This document shows positions 53,314-60,928 of a DNA stretch of 64,000 nucleotides, in pieces (positions within the stretch are counted from its first letter, which is position 1; each line of letters begins with the position of its first letter). The notes beneath the pieces were generated by a model, which did no database searches, was not told the DNA's origin, and was given only the letters and a program-made list of their open reading frames with translations. The position numbers and the translations under genes were made by a program. The stretch is from contig NZ_JAQFIL010000003.1 in the NCBI RefSeq assembly GCF_029504655.1, forward strand, positions 89,650 to 153,649, written 5' to 3'. This stretch comes from Catalinimonas alkaloidigena (GTDB lineage Bacteria > Bacteroidota > Bacteroidia > Cytophagales > Cyclobacteriaceae).

Positions 53314-54440
53314 TTACTGACTGCTCTTCTGGTTTGCGATCCGTTCCAGCCATATTTTTGGAGGCGCTCTGCCATAGAACATGCTCACCGTTTGCAGTGT
53401 ACCGTTGCCACAGGCACAGCACTTACGGTGAGATACCAATTCCTTCTGATCATCAGGAGCAACGCTTAGACCAAGCATCTGCTGGAGACTAGATAGCTTT
53501 TCAGGTTTCCAACTACTGGATAGGAAGCCGTAGTGCCTGATTCTCACAAAGCCTCTGGGCAGGATATGCTGGCTGAACCTTCTGATGAACTCTTTGTCAG
53601 TAAGGCTCATCTGCATTTTCTGCGCTCCTTTCCGGTAGTCCTTATAGCTGAAAGTAACCTGGCCGTTATCCAGGCCGATAAGTCTATGATTGCTAATGGC
53701 GATCTTATGAGTGTAGCGCCCCAGATATTCTACCACGGCTTTAGGATGTTGGAAAGGGCGCTTAGCATACACCACCCACTCTTTTTTAAATAAATTGGCA
53801 AAGAAGGTCTTTTCCTGCTTTGGAAACTCTCTTCTCAAGCCAGCCACGAACCTGGCCCGGAAGACCTTGCTCATAGCCTTCACTGGGAAAAGGAACTTAC
53901 CTTTATTCCGAGCAGGTTTCCATTTACCTTGCTTGGTCACGCCACCTCCAGGAACGATGCAATGTAAGTGCGGGTGAAGAGAGAGGTTCTGGCCCCAGGT
54001 GTGGAGTACAGCAATCATAGCTGGCTTGGCCCCCAGGTGCTTGGCATCTTTGGCAAAGCTTTGCATCACTGACCAGGCTGTACTGAACAGCAAAGCATAT
54101 ACCTTGGCAGGAGCATACAGACACAGAGGATTGACCTGTTCAGGCAGGGTAAAGACCAGATGGAAGTAAGGCACAGGCAGAAGCTCGGATTCTCTAGCCT
54201 GTATCCATGCTTCTCTCTGTTCCCCCTGGCATTTAGGGCAATGCCTGTTTCTGCAACTGTTGTAGCTGATAGACAGATTGCCACAGCTATCGCACTGATC
54301 TATATGTCCTCCAAGATCAGCAGTCCTACATTTTCTTAGGGCATGCAGTGTGTCCTTACCTGCCAACTGTTACTACAGTAGCTACCGAGCCGATGCCTGT
54401 TCCTGTTCAGCACATCGGCTACTTCATGCCTGGGACGCAC
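53314..54440 (-). pseudogene. IS91-family HUH transposase, frameshifted near the N-terminus
   Basis: The main frame from 54366 has the N-terminal zinc finger (CRTADLGGHIDQCDSC and CRNRHCPKCQGEQREAW), the HUH motif HPHLHCIVPGGG, and the Tyr region YLGRYTHKIAISNHRL. The true start is probably the GTG at 54440 that overlaps the recombinase stop (RPRHEVADVLNRNRHRL). A shift near 54355 (ACACACTG where ACACTG would fit) separates it from the rest. It would catalyse rolling-circle transposition. The break may inactivate it. Confidence 0.85.
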
Positions 54441-55228
54441 TACTTATCCGGATAAAGCGTATCCATAGGACTGAATGGCTTTCGCCTTCCCATTTGAGAG
54501 ACGTGCAGGTATATCAATGTCGTCTCTATGTGTGCATGTCCCAGTAGTTCTTTGATGCTCAGGATGTCTAATCCGTCTTCAAGTAGGTGTGTGGCATAAG
54601 TATGCCGAAGCATATGGGTGGTGACTTCTTTTGCCAATCCAGCTTTTTTACGGGCATGGCTTACTACCCACCATATTCCTTTCTGGGAAAGGGGCATTTT
54701 CTGACCGTCTTCTTCTTTACCGTTGAAGAGCCACTGATGAGGATTCTCATTTTTGAGATAAATCTGCAGTCCTCTGGCCAGGTGCTTACTCAAAGGCAGG
54801 TAGCGATCCTTGCGCCCTTTCCCACGTCTGACATGTACTGCCAGCCGATCAAAGTCTACATCTTTGATATGGAGTCCACAAAGCTCAAAGCAGCGTAGCC
54901 CACAACTGTAAAGCATACCGATGATGAGCCGGTGGCGCATCAGGTTGGGTGCCAGTAGCAACCTTCGCATCTCCTCCTTACTCAGGATGACCGGTAAATC
55001 TTTAGGTTGTTCAATGGAAGGAAGTACAACACGCTTTTCTTTGAGACCTTCCATCCGGTAAACATACCTCAGGCCATAGACGGTATGCTTAAAAAAACTC
55101 TCAGATGGTGTTTTCTTCTGCTGTTTAAGGTAATGCAAATAGTCTAACACTTGTTCTTCATCCAGCAGAACTGGATTAGTGTTGTAATACTGGGCCATCT
55201 GGGCCAGACAACGCGAGTAATTTGTCAA
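54440..55228 (-). CDS. Tyrosine recombinase of the IS91-like element
   Basis: A 262-residue visible frame from a TTG at 55228. Catalytic residues: Arg in SCGLRCFEL, Lys in RGKGRKDRY, HMLRHTYATHL, LLGHAHIETT and LIYLHV. Homologous sequence (FLPFYQKLERSLSVAGYSQS) continues upstream in frame to about 55305 without an ATG, so the 5' end is damaged or uses a rare start. It ends FSPMDTL, like the array recombinase (SPFDTL), and shares with it the absence of the IntI insertion. Confidence 0.85.
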   Translation of the reverse strand: MTNYSRCLAQMAQYYNTNPVLLDEEQVLDYLHYLKQQKKTPSESFFKHTVYGLRYVYRMEGLKEKRVVLPSIEQPKDLPVILSKEEMRRLLLAPNLMRHRLIIGMLYSCGLRCFELCGLHIKDVDFDRLAVHVRRGKGRKDRYLPLSKHLARGLQIYLKNENPHQWLFNGKEEDGQKMPLSQKGIWWVVSHARKKAGLAKEVTTHMLRHTYATHLLEDGLDILSIKELLGHAHIETTLIYLHVSQMGRRKPFSPMDTLYPDK

Positions 55229-55364
55229 TGTACTCTGGCTGTAGCCAGCAACTGAGAGACTTCTTTCTAGTTTCTGATAGAATGGGAGAAAATCAGGAAC
55301 CTCACGGCATGTTCAATTCCATTGCGGCTTTCTACAAGGGTTTCACCCTTGGCGCGATGTGTTT

Positions 55365-55422
55365 TTTTTCATGATATAAATGGTTTAAATTACCTTCATC
55401 AAGATAAGAATATCATGAAAAA
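55365..55422. repeat. 13-bp inverted repeat near the IS91-like element end
   Basis: TTTTTCATGATAT (55365-55377) and ATATCATGAAAAA (55410-55422) are perfect complements, 32 bases apart. It could belong to the element's terminus or be a transcription terminator. Confidence 0.5.
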
Positions 55423-55452
55423 CCCTGCTGCTAAAGGCTACCGTAGGTTTAG

Positions 55453-55581
55453 TTCAACAAATTGCAGTAGCTAGCCCTGTCTGAAAAGCATTCGGAAGCT
55501 AATTGCTCCAAGCACGAAAATTGATAGTTTGAAAAATAAACGCCAACAAGACGGGCCAGCTACTCGCACCGGCCGTTAGGT
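55453..55581 (+). repeat. attC20, long type
   Basis: It starts TTCAACAAATTGCAGTAGC and ends at G55575/TT. The apical block is TTGCTCCAAGCACGAAAATTG and AAACGCCAACAAG. The bases before AAC match the cassette 20 start poorly, the only bad fit in the array. Confidence 0.82.
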
Positions 55582-55589
55582 CTTATTTA

Positions 55590-56486
55590 ATGAAGGTATT
55601 AAAATACATACTGTTTTTTATAACAACTACAGCCTCTGGTCAGGATAGATTTCCCTTTGTAATGGATACTATAAAAGCAAATGGTGTAATAAGTTCTCAC
55701 CAAATGCTTGAAGGAGGTTTTGAGTTGATAGGTTTTTCAACTGACAACAAAATTTTTGATCTAAGCAAGTTAGATGATCTCTATAACCTGCATCTTCATA
55801 AATATATTTTGCTTAGAGAAAGTATAAAAAAATCAGAAGAGGGGTATATGGAAATTGAAGAATCAGAATTTGAAATTCCACCGAGTGAGCAACCACCTCC
55901 ACCACCTCCAATTACTGATCCCACAAAAGATTTTGAGTTAGGCCAGTCTCTTCAGGTAAAAGTAGATACCTCTCAGATTGTTGCTATGCCAGAATATATT
56001 GATAATTCTGAAGTCAGGCTCAATGTGTATGATGGTAGTATTAGGGAAATTTATGAATCTGAAATTAGTTTCCTAAGTAAATATTATAAGCAAACAAGTG
56101 ATAAGTATGAGGCATATCCGCTGCAAGTAATCAATCTCACAGATTCTATAGTGGAGATTGAAACAAAAGAGGGATGGATTTATATGATTCAGGAGGCTAT
56201 CGACAGTCTTGGTAACTGGAAACCCATCGAATATATTGACTACAGAGCAATTTGTGGGAATAGTTATTCTCAAAAGTCGTTGTTACCTGATGAATATCTA
56301 ATTTCAATGATATATAAATACAGTGGTAGTTATGCCACTAAACTGAGAGTGAAATTTGCCACTAACAAAAGCATCTATTACTCAAATGAGTTTGATGGAA
56401 AAATAAACTATAGTCAGTTTGAAGTACCTGATTTTATAAGATATGAGGGTCATGAAACTCAAAATGATCGGTTTTTGAAAAATTAA
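55590..56486 (+). CDS. Cassette 21 (55576-56555): secreted 298-aa protein
   Basis: A 298-residue protein with a signal peptide (MKVLKYILFFITTTASGQ). A proline-rich stretch (PPSEQPPPPPPITDP) at about residue 100 separates two parts. The C-terminal part has YEAYPLQVINLTDSIVEIET and ends in a beta-rich region. No family known to me. It is the largest native cassette. The start is 14 bases into it. Confidence 0.8.
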   Translation: MKVLKYILFFITTTASGQDRFPFVMDTIKANGVISSHQMLEGGFELIGFSTDNKIFDLSKLDDLYNLHLHKYILLRESIKKSEEGYMEIEESEFEIPPSEQPPPPPPITDPTKDFELGQSLQVKVDTSQIVAMPEYIDNSEVRLNVYDGSIREIYESEISFLSKYYKQTSDKYEAYPLQVINLTDSIVEIETKEGWIYMIQEAIDSLGNWKPIEYIDYRAICGNSYSQKSLLPDEYLISMIYKYSGSYATKLRVKFATNKSIYYSNEFDGKINYSQFEVPDFIRYEGHETQNDRFLKN

Positions 56487-56490
56487 GAAC

Positions 56491-56561
56491 AAGACCTAAC
56501 AAAGGCATAGCCGCTAAGCTTTGGCCGATGGCCTTGCCAGCGGCTATGCTCGGCGTTGGTG
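56491..56561 (+). repeat. attC21, short type
   Basis: AAGACCTAAC pairs with the cassette start TTAGGTCTT; crossover at G56555. Arms CATAGCCGCTAAGC and CAGCGGCTATG. Confidence 0.92.
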
Positions 56562-56627
56562 GTGATCAAAAAAACTCAGACAAGGAATGTGGTATTTCGT
56601 ATATTGTGATAGAAAAATATAAGACTC

Positions 56628-56807
56628 ATGAAGAAGACACAATTATTAGAAACCATTCAAGATATGCCGGAAGAATTTTCTGTAGATGAATTAATGGAAA
56701 GATTGATGATTTTACAGAAAATAGAAGAAGGCCAACAGCAAATACAGGCAGGACAATTCTACACAGAGGAAGAAGCTAAAAAGAAATTGGAAAAATGGTT
56801 AAAGTAA
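56628..56807 (+). CDS. Cassette 22 (56556-57157): antitoxin
   Basis: A 59-residue acidic protein (MKKTQLLETIQDMPEEFSVD, ending EEEAKKKLEKWLK). It overlaps the ParE-like gene by 13 bases, the usual antitoxin-before-toxin order. This type (PEEFSVDELMERL) is common as an antitoxin of Bacteroidota RelE/ParE toxins. It should bind and neutralise the toxin and repress the operon. The cassette leader is 72 bases, long enough for its own promoter. Confidence 0.88.
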   Translation: MKKTQLLETIQDMPEEFSVDELMERLMILQKIEEGQQQIQAGQFYTEEEAKKKLEKWLK

Positions 56808-57085
56808 TATGGGCAGAACGAGCCATAGATGATTTGACTAGTATAGCAGAATACAGTAGCAGATATTCGGAAAAATACGCTTCCTCTATTGTCTCCAAAC
56901 TCTTCAACAAAGTAAATATCTTGAAGAAAATGCCTAAGATTGGTAGGATAGTGCCTGAAAAGAATGATGAAAATGTCAGGGAATTGATAGAGGGCAATTA
57001 CAGAATCATCTATGAGATCAGAGGAGAAGAGAGGATAGAAGTACTAATGGTGCATCATTCGTCCAGACCGTTAGAAAATGTTTGA
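56795..57085 (+). CDS. Cassette 22: RelE/ParE-family toxin
   Basis: A 96-residue toxin with WAERAIDDLTSIAEYSSRYS at the start, MPKIGRIVPE in the middle and NYRIIYEIRGEERIEVLMVH near the end, the ParE/RelE pattern. ParE toxins poison gyrase, RelE toxins cut mRNA; the subgroup cannot be told. In integrons such modules stabilise the array against cassette loss. Confidence 0.93.
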   Translation: MVKVIWAERAIDDLTSIAEYSSRYSEKYASSIVSKLFNKVNILKKMPKIGRIVPEKNDENVRELIEGNYRIIYEIRGEERIEVLMVHHSSRPLENV

Positions 57086-57096
57086 GTAAAAAATGA

Positions 57097-57163
57097 CCAC
57101 CACCAACAAAATGCAAGCCCGACCTCGCTTCGCTGCGACCAGGGCCTGCCCATAACGTTGGTG
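57097..57163 (+). repeat. attC22, short type
   Basis: CCACCACCAAC pairs with the cassette start TTGGTGGTG; crossover at G57157. Apex CTCGCTTCGCTGCGACC. Confidence 0.9.
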
Positions 57164-57177
57164 GCTAGCATAAGAAA

Positions 57178-57564
57178 ATGAAAAGTAAAAAATTGATAGG
57201 ATACATATTAATTTTGATTGGATTGATTTTCTGCATTAGAACAATCCAATACGGATACGAATATGTCTCTTGGCAGGTAATAAGTCAGTATGGAACAACT
57301 TTGAATGCAAAAGTTATAGCTACAAATTGTGAAGATTCTGGAATAGTAAAATTTGAATTATTAGAAGTGGGAAAAATTATATTCCAAGAGGTAGAAAGTG
57401 ATTGTGGGATATTCAGTGTTGGAGAAGAGTATTCATTTCTGCATCATGAATTTTATCCCAATAAATACTTATTCATAAATGAGACACGGTCACCTATAGC
57501 CGGAGCCATTGCAATATTGATTTCAATACTTTTTGTTTTACCAGGAATATTAATGTTAAAGTAA
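57178..57564 (+). CDS. Cassette 23 (57158-57629): small membrane protein
   Basis: A 128-residue protein with an N-terminal helix (KKLIGYILILIGLIFCI) and a C-terminal helix (AGAIAILISILFVLPGILML) around a beta-rich loop. The layout resembles DUF3592-type proteins. It is the last complete cassette. Confidence 0.75.
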   Translation: MKSKKLIGYILILIGLIFCIRTIQYGYEYVSWQVISQYGTTLNAKVIATNCEDSGIVKFELLEVGKIIFQEVESDCGIFSVGEEYSFLHHEFYPNKYLFINETRSPIAGAIAILISILFVLPGILMLK

Positions 57565-57568
57565 AGCC

Positions 57569-57635
57569 AGCCACCAACAGCTCAGCGTGCATGCTTCGGC
57601 TAAAGCCTTCGCCGTCCGCTGCGCAACCGTTGGCA
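57569..57635 (+). repeat. attC23, short type, last of the array
   Basis: AGCCACCAAC pairs with the cassette start TTGGTGGCT; crossover at G57629/TTGGCAG. No matching CTGCCAAC occurs downstream, so anything after it is a truncated cassette or foreign DNA. Confidence 0.9.
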
Positions 57636-57639
57636 GTGA

Positions 57640-58212
57640 TCATGAAGTTTTCTTTGGAGGAGGATTCTCACGCACGATCTTGTAAAGCGTAGATTTAGAG
57701 ATATGGAACATCTCCAGAATTTCTGCAATGCTATGATCTTTATCATGGTAGAGTTTGATGAGTAGCTTCTGCTTTTTTTTATCCAAGGCAGGAGGGCGCC
57801 CACCCATTCTACCCCGAGCTCTTGCAGACAATAAGCCAGCTTGAGTCCTTTCCCTGATCAAGTTACGTTCAAATTCTGCAAGAGCTCCGAACATGTGGAA
57901 GATAAGCTTTCCTCCTGAGGTTGTAGTATCAATAGATTCCTGTAGACTCTTAAAAGAAACACCTTCACTCTCTAACCAGGTGACCCACTCAATCAAATTC
58001 CTCAAGGTCCTACCTAAACGATCCAGTCTCCAAACCACCAAAGTATCTCCAGCTCTGAGCTGCTCCCGAAGTTTGTCAAGACCTGGCCGCTCGGCTCTGG
58101 CACCGGAAATAGTATCTTCAAAGATGCGTTCGCATCCCGCTTTTTGTAAAGCATCTTTTTGTAGGTTGAGGTTCTGGTCAACGGTAGAGACTCTAGCATA
58201 TCCAATAAGCAT
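57640..58212 (-). CDS. Serine recombinase (resolvase/invertase)
   Basis: A 190-residue small serine recombinase. The catalytic Ser is in GYARVSTVDQNL, and the conserved Arg region is LVVWRLDRLGRTLRNLIEWV. The C-terminal helix-turn-helix is SIAEILEMFHISKSTLYKIV. Such enzymes resolve transposon cointegrates or invert DNA. It lies at the far border of the array, pointing into it, with its stop 10 bases from the last crossover point. It may mark the end of a transposon that truncated cassette 24. Confidence 0.94.
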   Translation of the reverse strand: MLIGYARVSTVDQNLNLQKDALQKAGCERIFEDTISGARAERPGLDKLREQLRAGDTLVVWRLDRLGRTLRNLIEWVTWLESEGVSFKSLQESIDTTTSGGKLIFHMFGALAEFERNLIRERTQAGLLSARARGRMGGRPPALDKKKQKLLIKLYHDKDHSIAEILEMFHISKSTLYKIVRENPPPKKTS

Positions 58213-58216
58213 ATAA

Positions 58217-58748
58217 AAATGAGATCTTAAAGTTTACTTCTTCATTAACCCTGGCAAGTTACAAAGAAGATATCTGAAAAGTACGAAAAGCCTGCTCTAT
58301 AACCAGCTTGTCATACTTTGATTTACCAACCGAGTTATTGCACAGAGGGGGTAAGAGCAAAAATTGGCATTGAAGAGCGTAAGAGCACTTTTAGAAAAAG
58401 GGGCAAAAGGGCAGGGTAGGGTGTGCGAGAAAGGGACCTTTTTAGGAAGGACAAGACAAACATACCCGTTTCCTGCTGAATACTTTCATTGGGTTAAAAA
58501 CTTGATAACTAAGTGTGAAGAAGAAAATATATGAGGAGTAGAATTACACATCATTTGTTGTTGTGCTTAAAAACTACTTTATCATCACTTTGCGAAGTTT
58601 CAGTAAGCATAAGTTTGTTACTTTCATCAATATTATAGGTCAAAATTTAGCACCTATTTACCTAATTTTCTTACTCTACTAGAAATAGCTTATAATAAGA
58701 AAATGTATAAAGTCTGAATAAGCTTAATTGAGATTCTAATTTAGAATT
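58217..58748. other. Intergenic region beyond the array
   Basis: About 530 bases without a coding frame. It holds GGTAGGGTGTGCGAG (58416-58430), similar to GGTAGGGTTTGCGAG (53136-53150) beside the IS91-like element, which hints at an old element end. Nothing else is recognised. Confidence 0.4.
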
Positions 58749-59132
58749 ATGAAAGATTACGCTTTGATTTGCTTTCTAGTACTTATGTGCATTCTTTCAT
58801 CATGCAGTGAAGACGCTGAGTCTCCAACAATTCCAAGTATTAGAATTTTAATTAATGAACAGGAAGCTGACACTTATCAAGTTCAGGCAAGTGATACGCT
58901 GGTAATTGAGGGTACTTTGCACTACGAATATGGAGAAAAACAATATATCCGTACTTATATAGATGATCTTCCGATTTCTAATACACTTCTTAGCGAAGAA
59001 ATAAATCCTTGGACGTATGAGCATAAAATATATATGCCTGAAGATGCTGAAGGCACATACCAGTATTTAGTTGAATATATTGATCAGGATGAAGTGGTAT
59101 TACAAAAATCAGTAGATCTGATTGTACCTTAA
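58749..59132 (+). CDS. Lipoprotein with Ig-like domain
   Basis: A 127-residue lipoprotein (signal MKDYALICFLVLMCILSSC). The mature part of about 105 residues is beta-sandwich-like (SDTLVIEGTLHYEYGEKQYI), similar to PKD/Ig-like extracellular domains that contain D/E-rich turns. No specific function can be given. It converges with the type IX fragment on the other strand. Confidence 0.75.
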   Translation: MKDYALICFLVLMCILSSCSEDAESPTIPSIRILINEQEADTYQVQASDTLVIEGTLHYEYGEKQYIRTYIDDLPISNTLLSEEINPWTYEHKIYMPEDAEGTYQYLVEYIDQDEVVLQKSVDLIVP

Positions 59133-59147
59133 TCTAAATTACTACTG

Positions 59148-59590
59148 TTATTGTGCTTCATTGACTAAGCTAACCCAACTACTGCTTTTTTGAGGAATGA
59201 GTTGTTCTCCTTGTTGACATAAGTAGCTTAGTGTCCAATAGTAAGTACCAGATGGAGCCAGATCTTTGTGTGCAATACGGCCATCCCATTGAGCTTCTGC
59301 ATCCTGTCCGCTATACAGTAGTTTTCCCCAGCGCTTATAGATTTGTAAGCGCATGTTTTGAATACGATGGTGGTTTGGCATAATAAATACATCATTGTAA
59401 CCATCAGCATTTGGGGTAAAGACATTGGCGGGAAGGAGTTCACAGTCGCAGTTCTCACTACGAAGAGTCAGGTGATATTGGGTAGTAAAGCAGTGGTTTT
59501 CTATCGTTACAGAGTAATCTCCAGCTTTGCTAAAGTTTCTTTGTGGGGAAGTATCGCCATCCTGCCAGTCTTTATGTAGACGGGCCCATA
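59148..59590 (-). pseudogene. C-terminal fragment of a type IX secreted protein
   Basis: The frame reads LPANVFTPNADGYNDVF, then MRLQIYKRWGKLLYSG, AQWDGRI and LAPSGTYYWTLSY: the gliding-motility-associated (type B) sorting domain of T9SS cargo. It breaks off upstream at about 59590 inside a preceding domain (GDYSVTIENHCFTTQYHLTL), with no start codon. It is the 3' remnant of a large adhesin or enzyme gene and shows that the host has a type IX system. Confidence 0.85.
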
Positions 59591-59683
59591 TTATTAAAAT
59601 GATTTTATTTAACTATTCAAATTTTAAGTTGTATTTTGTTTATTTGAAGGTGTAACACTACTCACTCCAATGCTAGCCTTTGA

Positions 59684-59902
59684 ATGGAACTTATCAATGT
59701 CATTAATATAATATGGATTGCGGGTTTTACCCCTATTCTCTTACTTGTGACAATTGATAGAATCAATACTTACAAAGTAAAAAGAGCGCTGAGGCAAGAA
59801 AAGCAAAAAGAGTATAACAAATCACTTCATGCCCATACTTCCAGAAAAGCTATTTATACCCATATTTCCAAAGGTCATTCTTTCTTTTCCATAATAGGGT
59901 AA
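59684..59902 (+). CDS. Possible 72-aa membrane protein
   Basis: A short frame with one hydrophobic N-terminal helix (INIIWIAGFTPILLLVTI) followed by a basic tail (KVKRALRQEKQKEYNKSLHA). No homologue is known to me and it could be a chance frame. Confidence 0.3.
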   Translation: MELINVINIIWIAGFTPILLLVTIDRINTYKVKRALRQEKQKEYNKSLHAHTSRKAIYTHISKGHSFFSIIG

Positions 59903-59966
59903 AAGAAAAGCCTGGAGAGAATCAGGCCCCAGGCTCATCATGGTATAACTTACGAGATTGAATAAT

Positions 59967-60095
59967 ACTGTAAATATCGCAAGTATAGCGGACTTTTCAT
60001 TACGCAGTTCTTGGGTAAACTTACCTGGTAAGAAAAAAGTAAGGTAGCCACAACGGAGTTGCCACAATGCAGCTGCTCTTCTTGGTCTTTGAGCT
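59967..60095 (+). repeat. Direct repeat, copy 1 (about 129 bp)
   Basis: It starts ACTGTAAATATCGCAAGT and ends TCTTTGAGCT, with GCCACAACGGAGTTGCCACA inside. It recurs at 60800-60928 with about 90% identity. Confidence 0.85.
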
Positions 60096-60178
60096 GTTGA
60101 TAAAGGTTATACAACACTGCAATACTACAAAGAAAGATTAGAGGAAAAGTTAAGGCAGGGTTACCATACTGTTATCAA

Positions 60179-60224
60179 AAGCAAAAGCCCGGCTCTTTAT
60201 GCGATGGGATGCCGGGCTTTTATT
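60179..60224 (+). terminator. Hairpin terminator
   Basis: AAAAGCCCGGC pairs with GCCGGGCTTTT around a 17-base loop. No gene ends directly upstream, so the transcript it stops is unknown; symmetry allows both directions. Confidence 0.7.
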
Positions 60225-60453
60225 TATTTATCGTCAGTTTTGAAATACCAAGTACGCTATTGGTGCGATAAAATGCCGCTGCAAATGCGTGACAATATTA
60301 CGGTGTAATGTATAGCAGATAGATGTAAAATCTTTAAAGTGTTATAATTATTCTTATGTTAAATAATTCTCCTTCAGTCATTTATATTTCATATATTTAG
60401 TCTCGGAAATCATAACGTGACTTGCTACTATTACCAGTCTAAGGTAAGTCACA

Positions 60454-60490
60454 GAAGGCAGCTCTTTCTGAGGGCTGCTTTCTTTTTTTT
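60454..60490 (+). terminator. Hairpin with T-tract
   Basis: GGCAGC and GCTGCT stems around TCTTTCTGAGG followed by CTTTTTTTT. The gene it serves is not apparent; it may end a small RNA or a degraded gene. Confidence 0.6.
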
Positions 60491-60712
60491 GATACTTTCC
60501 TGTGGTTCTATAATGAGATAATTTACACTTGAAGAAAAAGAATTTTTTATTGAAGCGAAGCAAATTTATGATAAACAATGTAATAGGCCAGTCTCAGAAT
60601 ATCTAAATCCTGTATGGATAGCTTTCGTAGCTATCATGGTTGGCTCTTAGTAGTCGGGTGGAGAAGAAATGCTAAAGTCAACCAAGTTTTAAAAGAGAAA
60701 GAAGATTATAAA

Positions 60713-60755
60713 AAAAAGCCCAGGAGGGTATGTTCCGCATATATTCCCGGGCTTA
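60713..60755 (+). terminator. Weak terminator-like hairpin
   Basis: After an A-rich run, AAGCCCAGGAGGG pairs partly with CCCGGGCTT. Only a short T-rich stretch follows, so it is uncertain. Confidence 0.35.
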
Positions 60756-60799
60756 ATCATGTTAAACAAAACTTATGCATGACATCCCTTTTTGGGGAT

Positions 60800-60928
60800 A
60801 CTGTAAATATCGCAAGTGTAGCGTACTTTTCATTACGCAGTTCTTGCGTAAGCTTACCAGGTAAGAAAAAAATGGAGTTGCCACAACGGAGTTGCCACAA
60901 TGCAGCTGCTCTTCTTAGGCTTTGAGCT
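60800..60928 (+). repeat. Direct repeat, copy 2 (about 129 bp)
   Basis: Second copy of the 59967-60095 repeat, in the same orientation, 704 bases further on. The two copies bound a region with terminators but no clear gene. Confidence 0.85.

Larger units (their letters stand above)
53098..55452 (-). mobile_element. IS91-like element with tyrosine recombinase, inside cassette 20
   Basis: A HUH-type transposase gene and a tyrosine recombinase gene lie on the minus strand with overlapping stop/start (TAGTG). This pairing is known in Bacteroidota IS91-like elements. Exact ends cannot be set; the range covers the cassette 20 body. The cassette start TTGACTGAACC pairs only partly with the attC end GGTTTAGTTCAAC, so insertion was probably accompanied by rearrangement. 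No other cargo gene is left in cassette 20. Confidence 0.75.
37906..57629 (+). mobile_element. Integron-like array of 23 gene cassettes
   Basis: Twenty-three units lie head to tail, each with its gene or genes on + and a 3' imperfect palindrome ending AAC...G/TT. The first 6-12 bases of each unit are the reverse complement of the bases leading to AAC in that same unit's palindrome (e.g. TTAGGCTCA with TGAGCCTAA; TTATGCCCT with AGGGCATAA), and they differ from unit to unit. This is the fingerprint of circular cassettes integrated at G/TT. Only cassette 20, which carries the IS91-like element, matches poorly. Without mobile elements the array is about 14 kb. Cargo genes are small, mostly lipoproteins and immunity-like proteins, with one toxin-antitoxin pair. 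No internal promoters are obvious. Confidence 0.93.

Noticed and set aside
54440..55228. A second integron integrase
   Set aside because: Its stop overlaps the HUH transposase start, the known layout of IS91-like elements; it belongs to that element.
37906..57629. CRISPR array or ordinary repeat-rich region
   Set aside because: The repeats are 60-130 bp imperfect palindromes of varying sequence, spaced by whole genes of 400-900 bp; no short identical repeats or spacers exist.
57642..57692. Start of a cassette 24 gene (ATGAAGTTTTCT)
   Set aside because: It ends after 16 codons and lies fully within the resolvase gene on the other strand.
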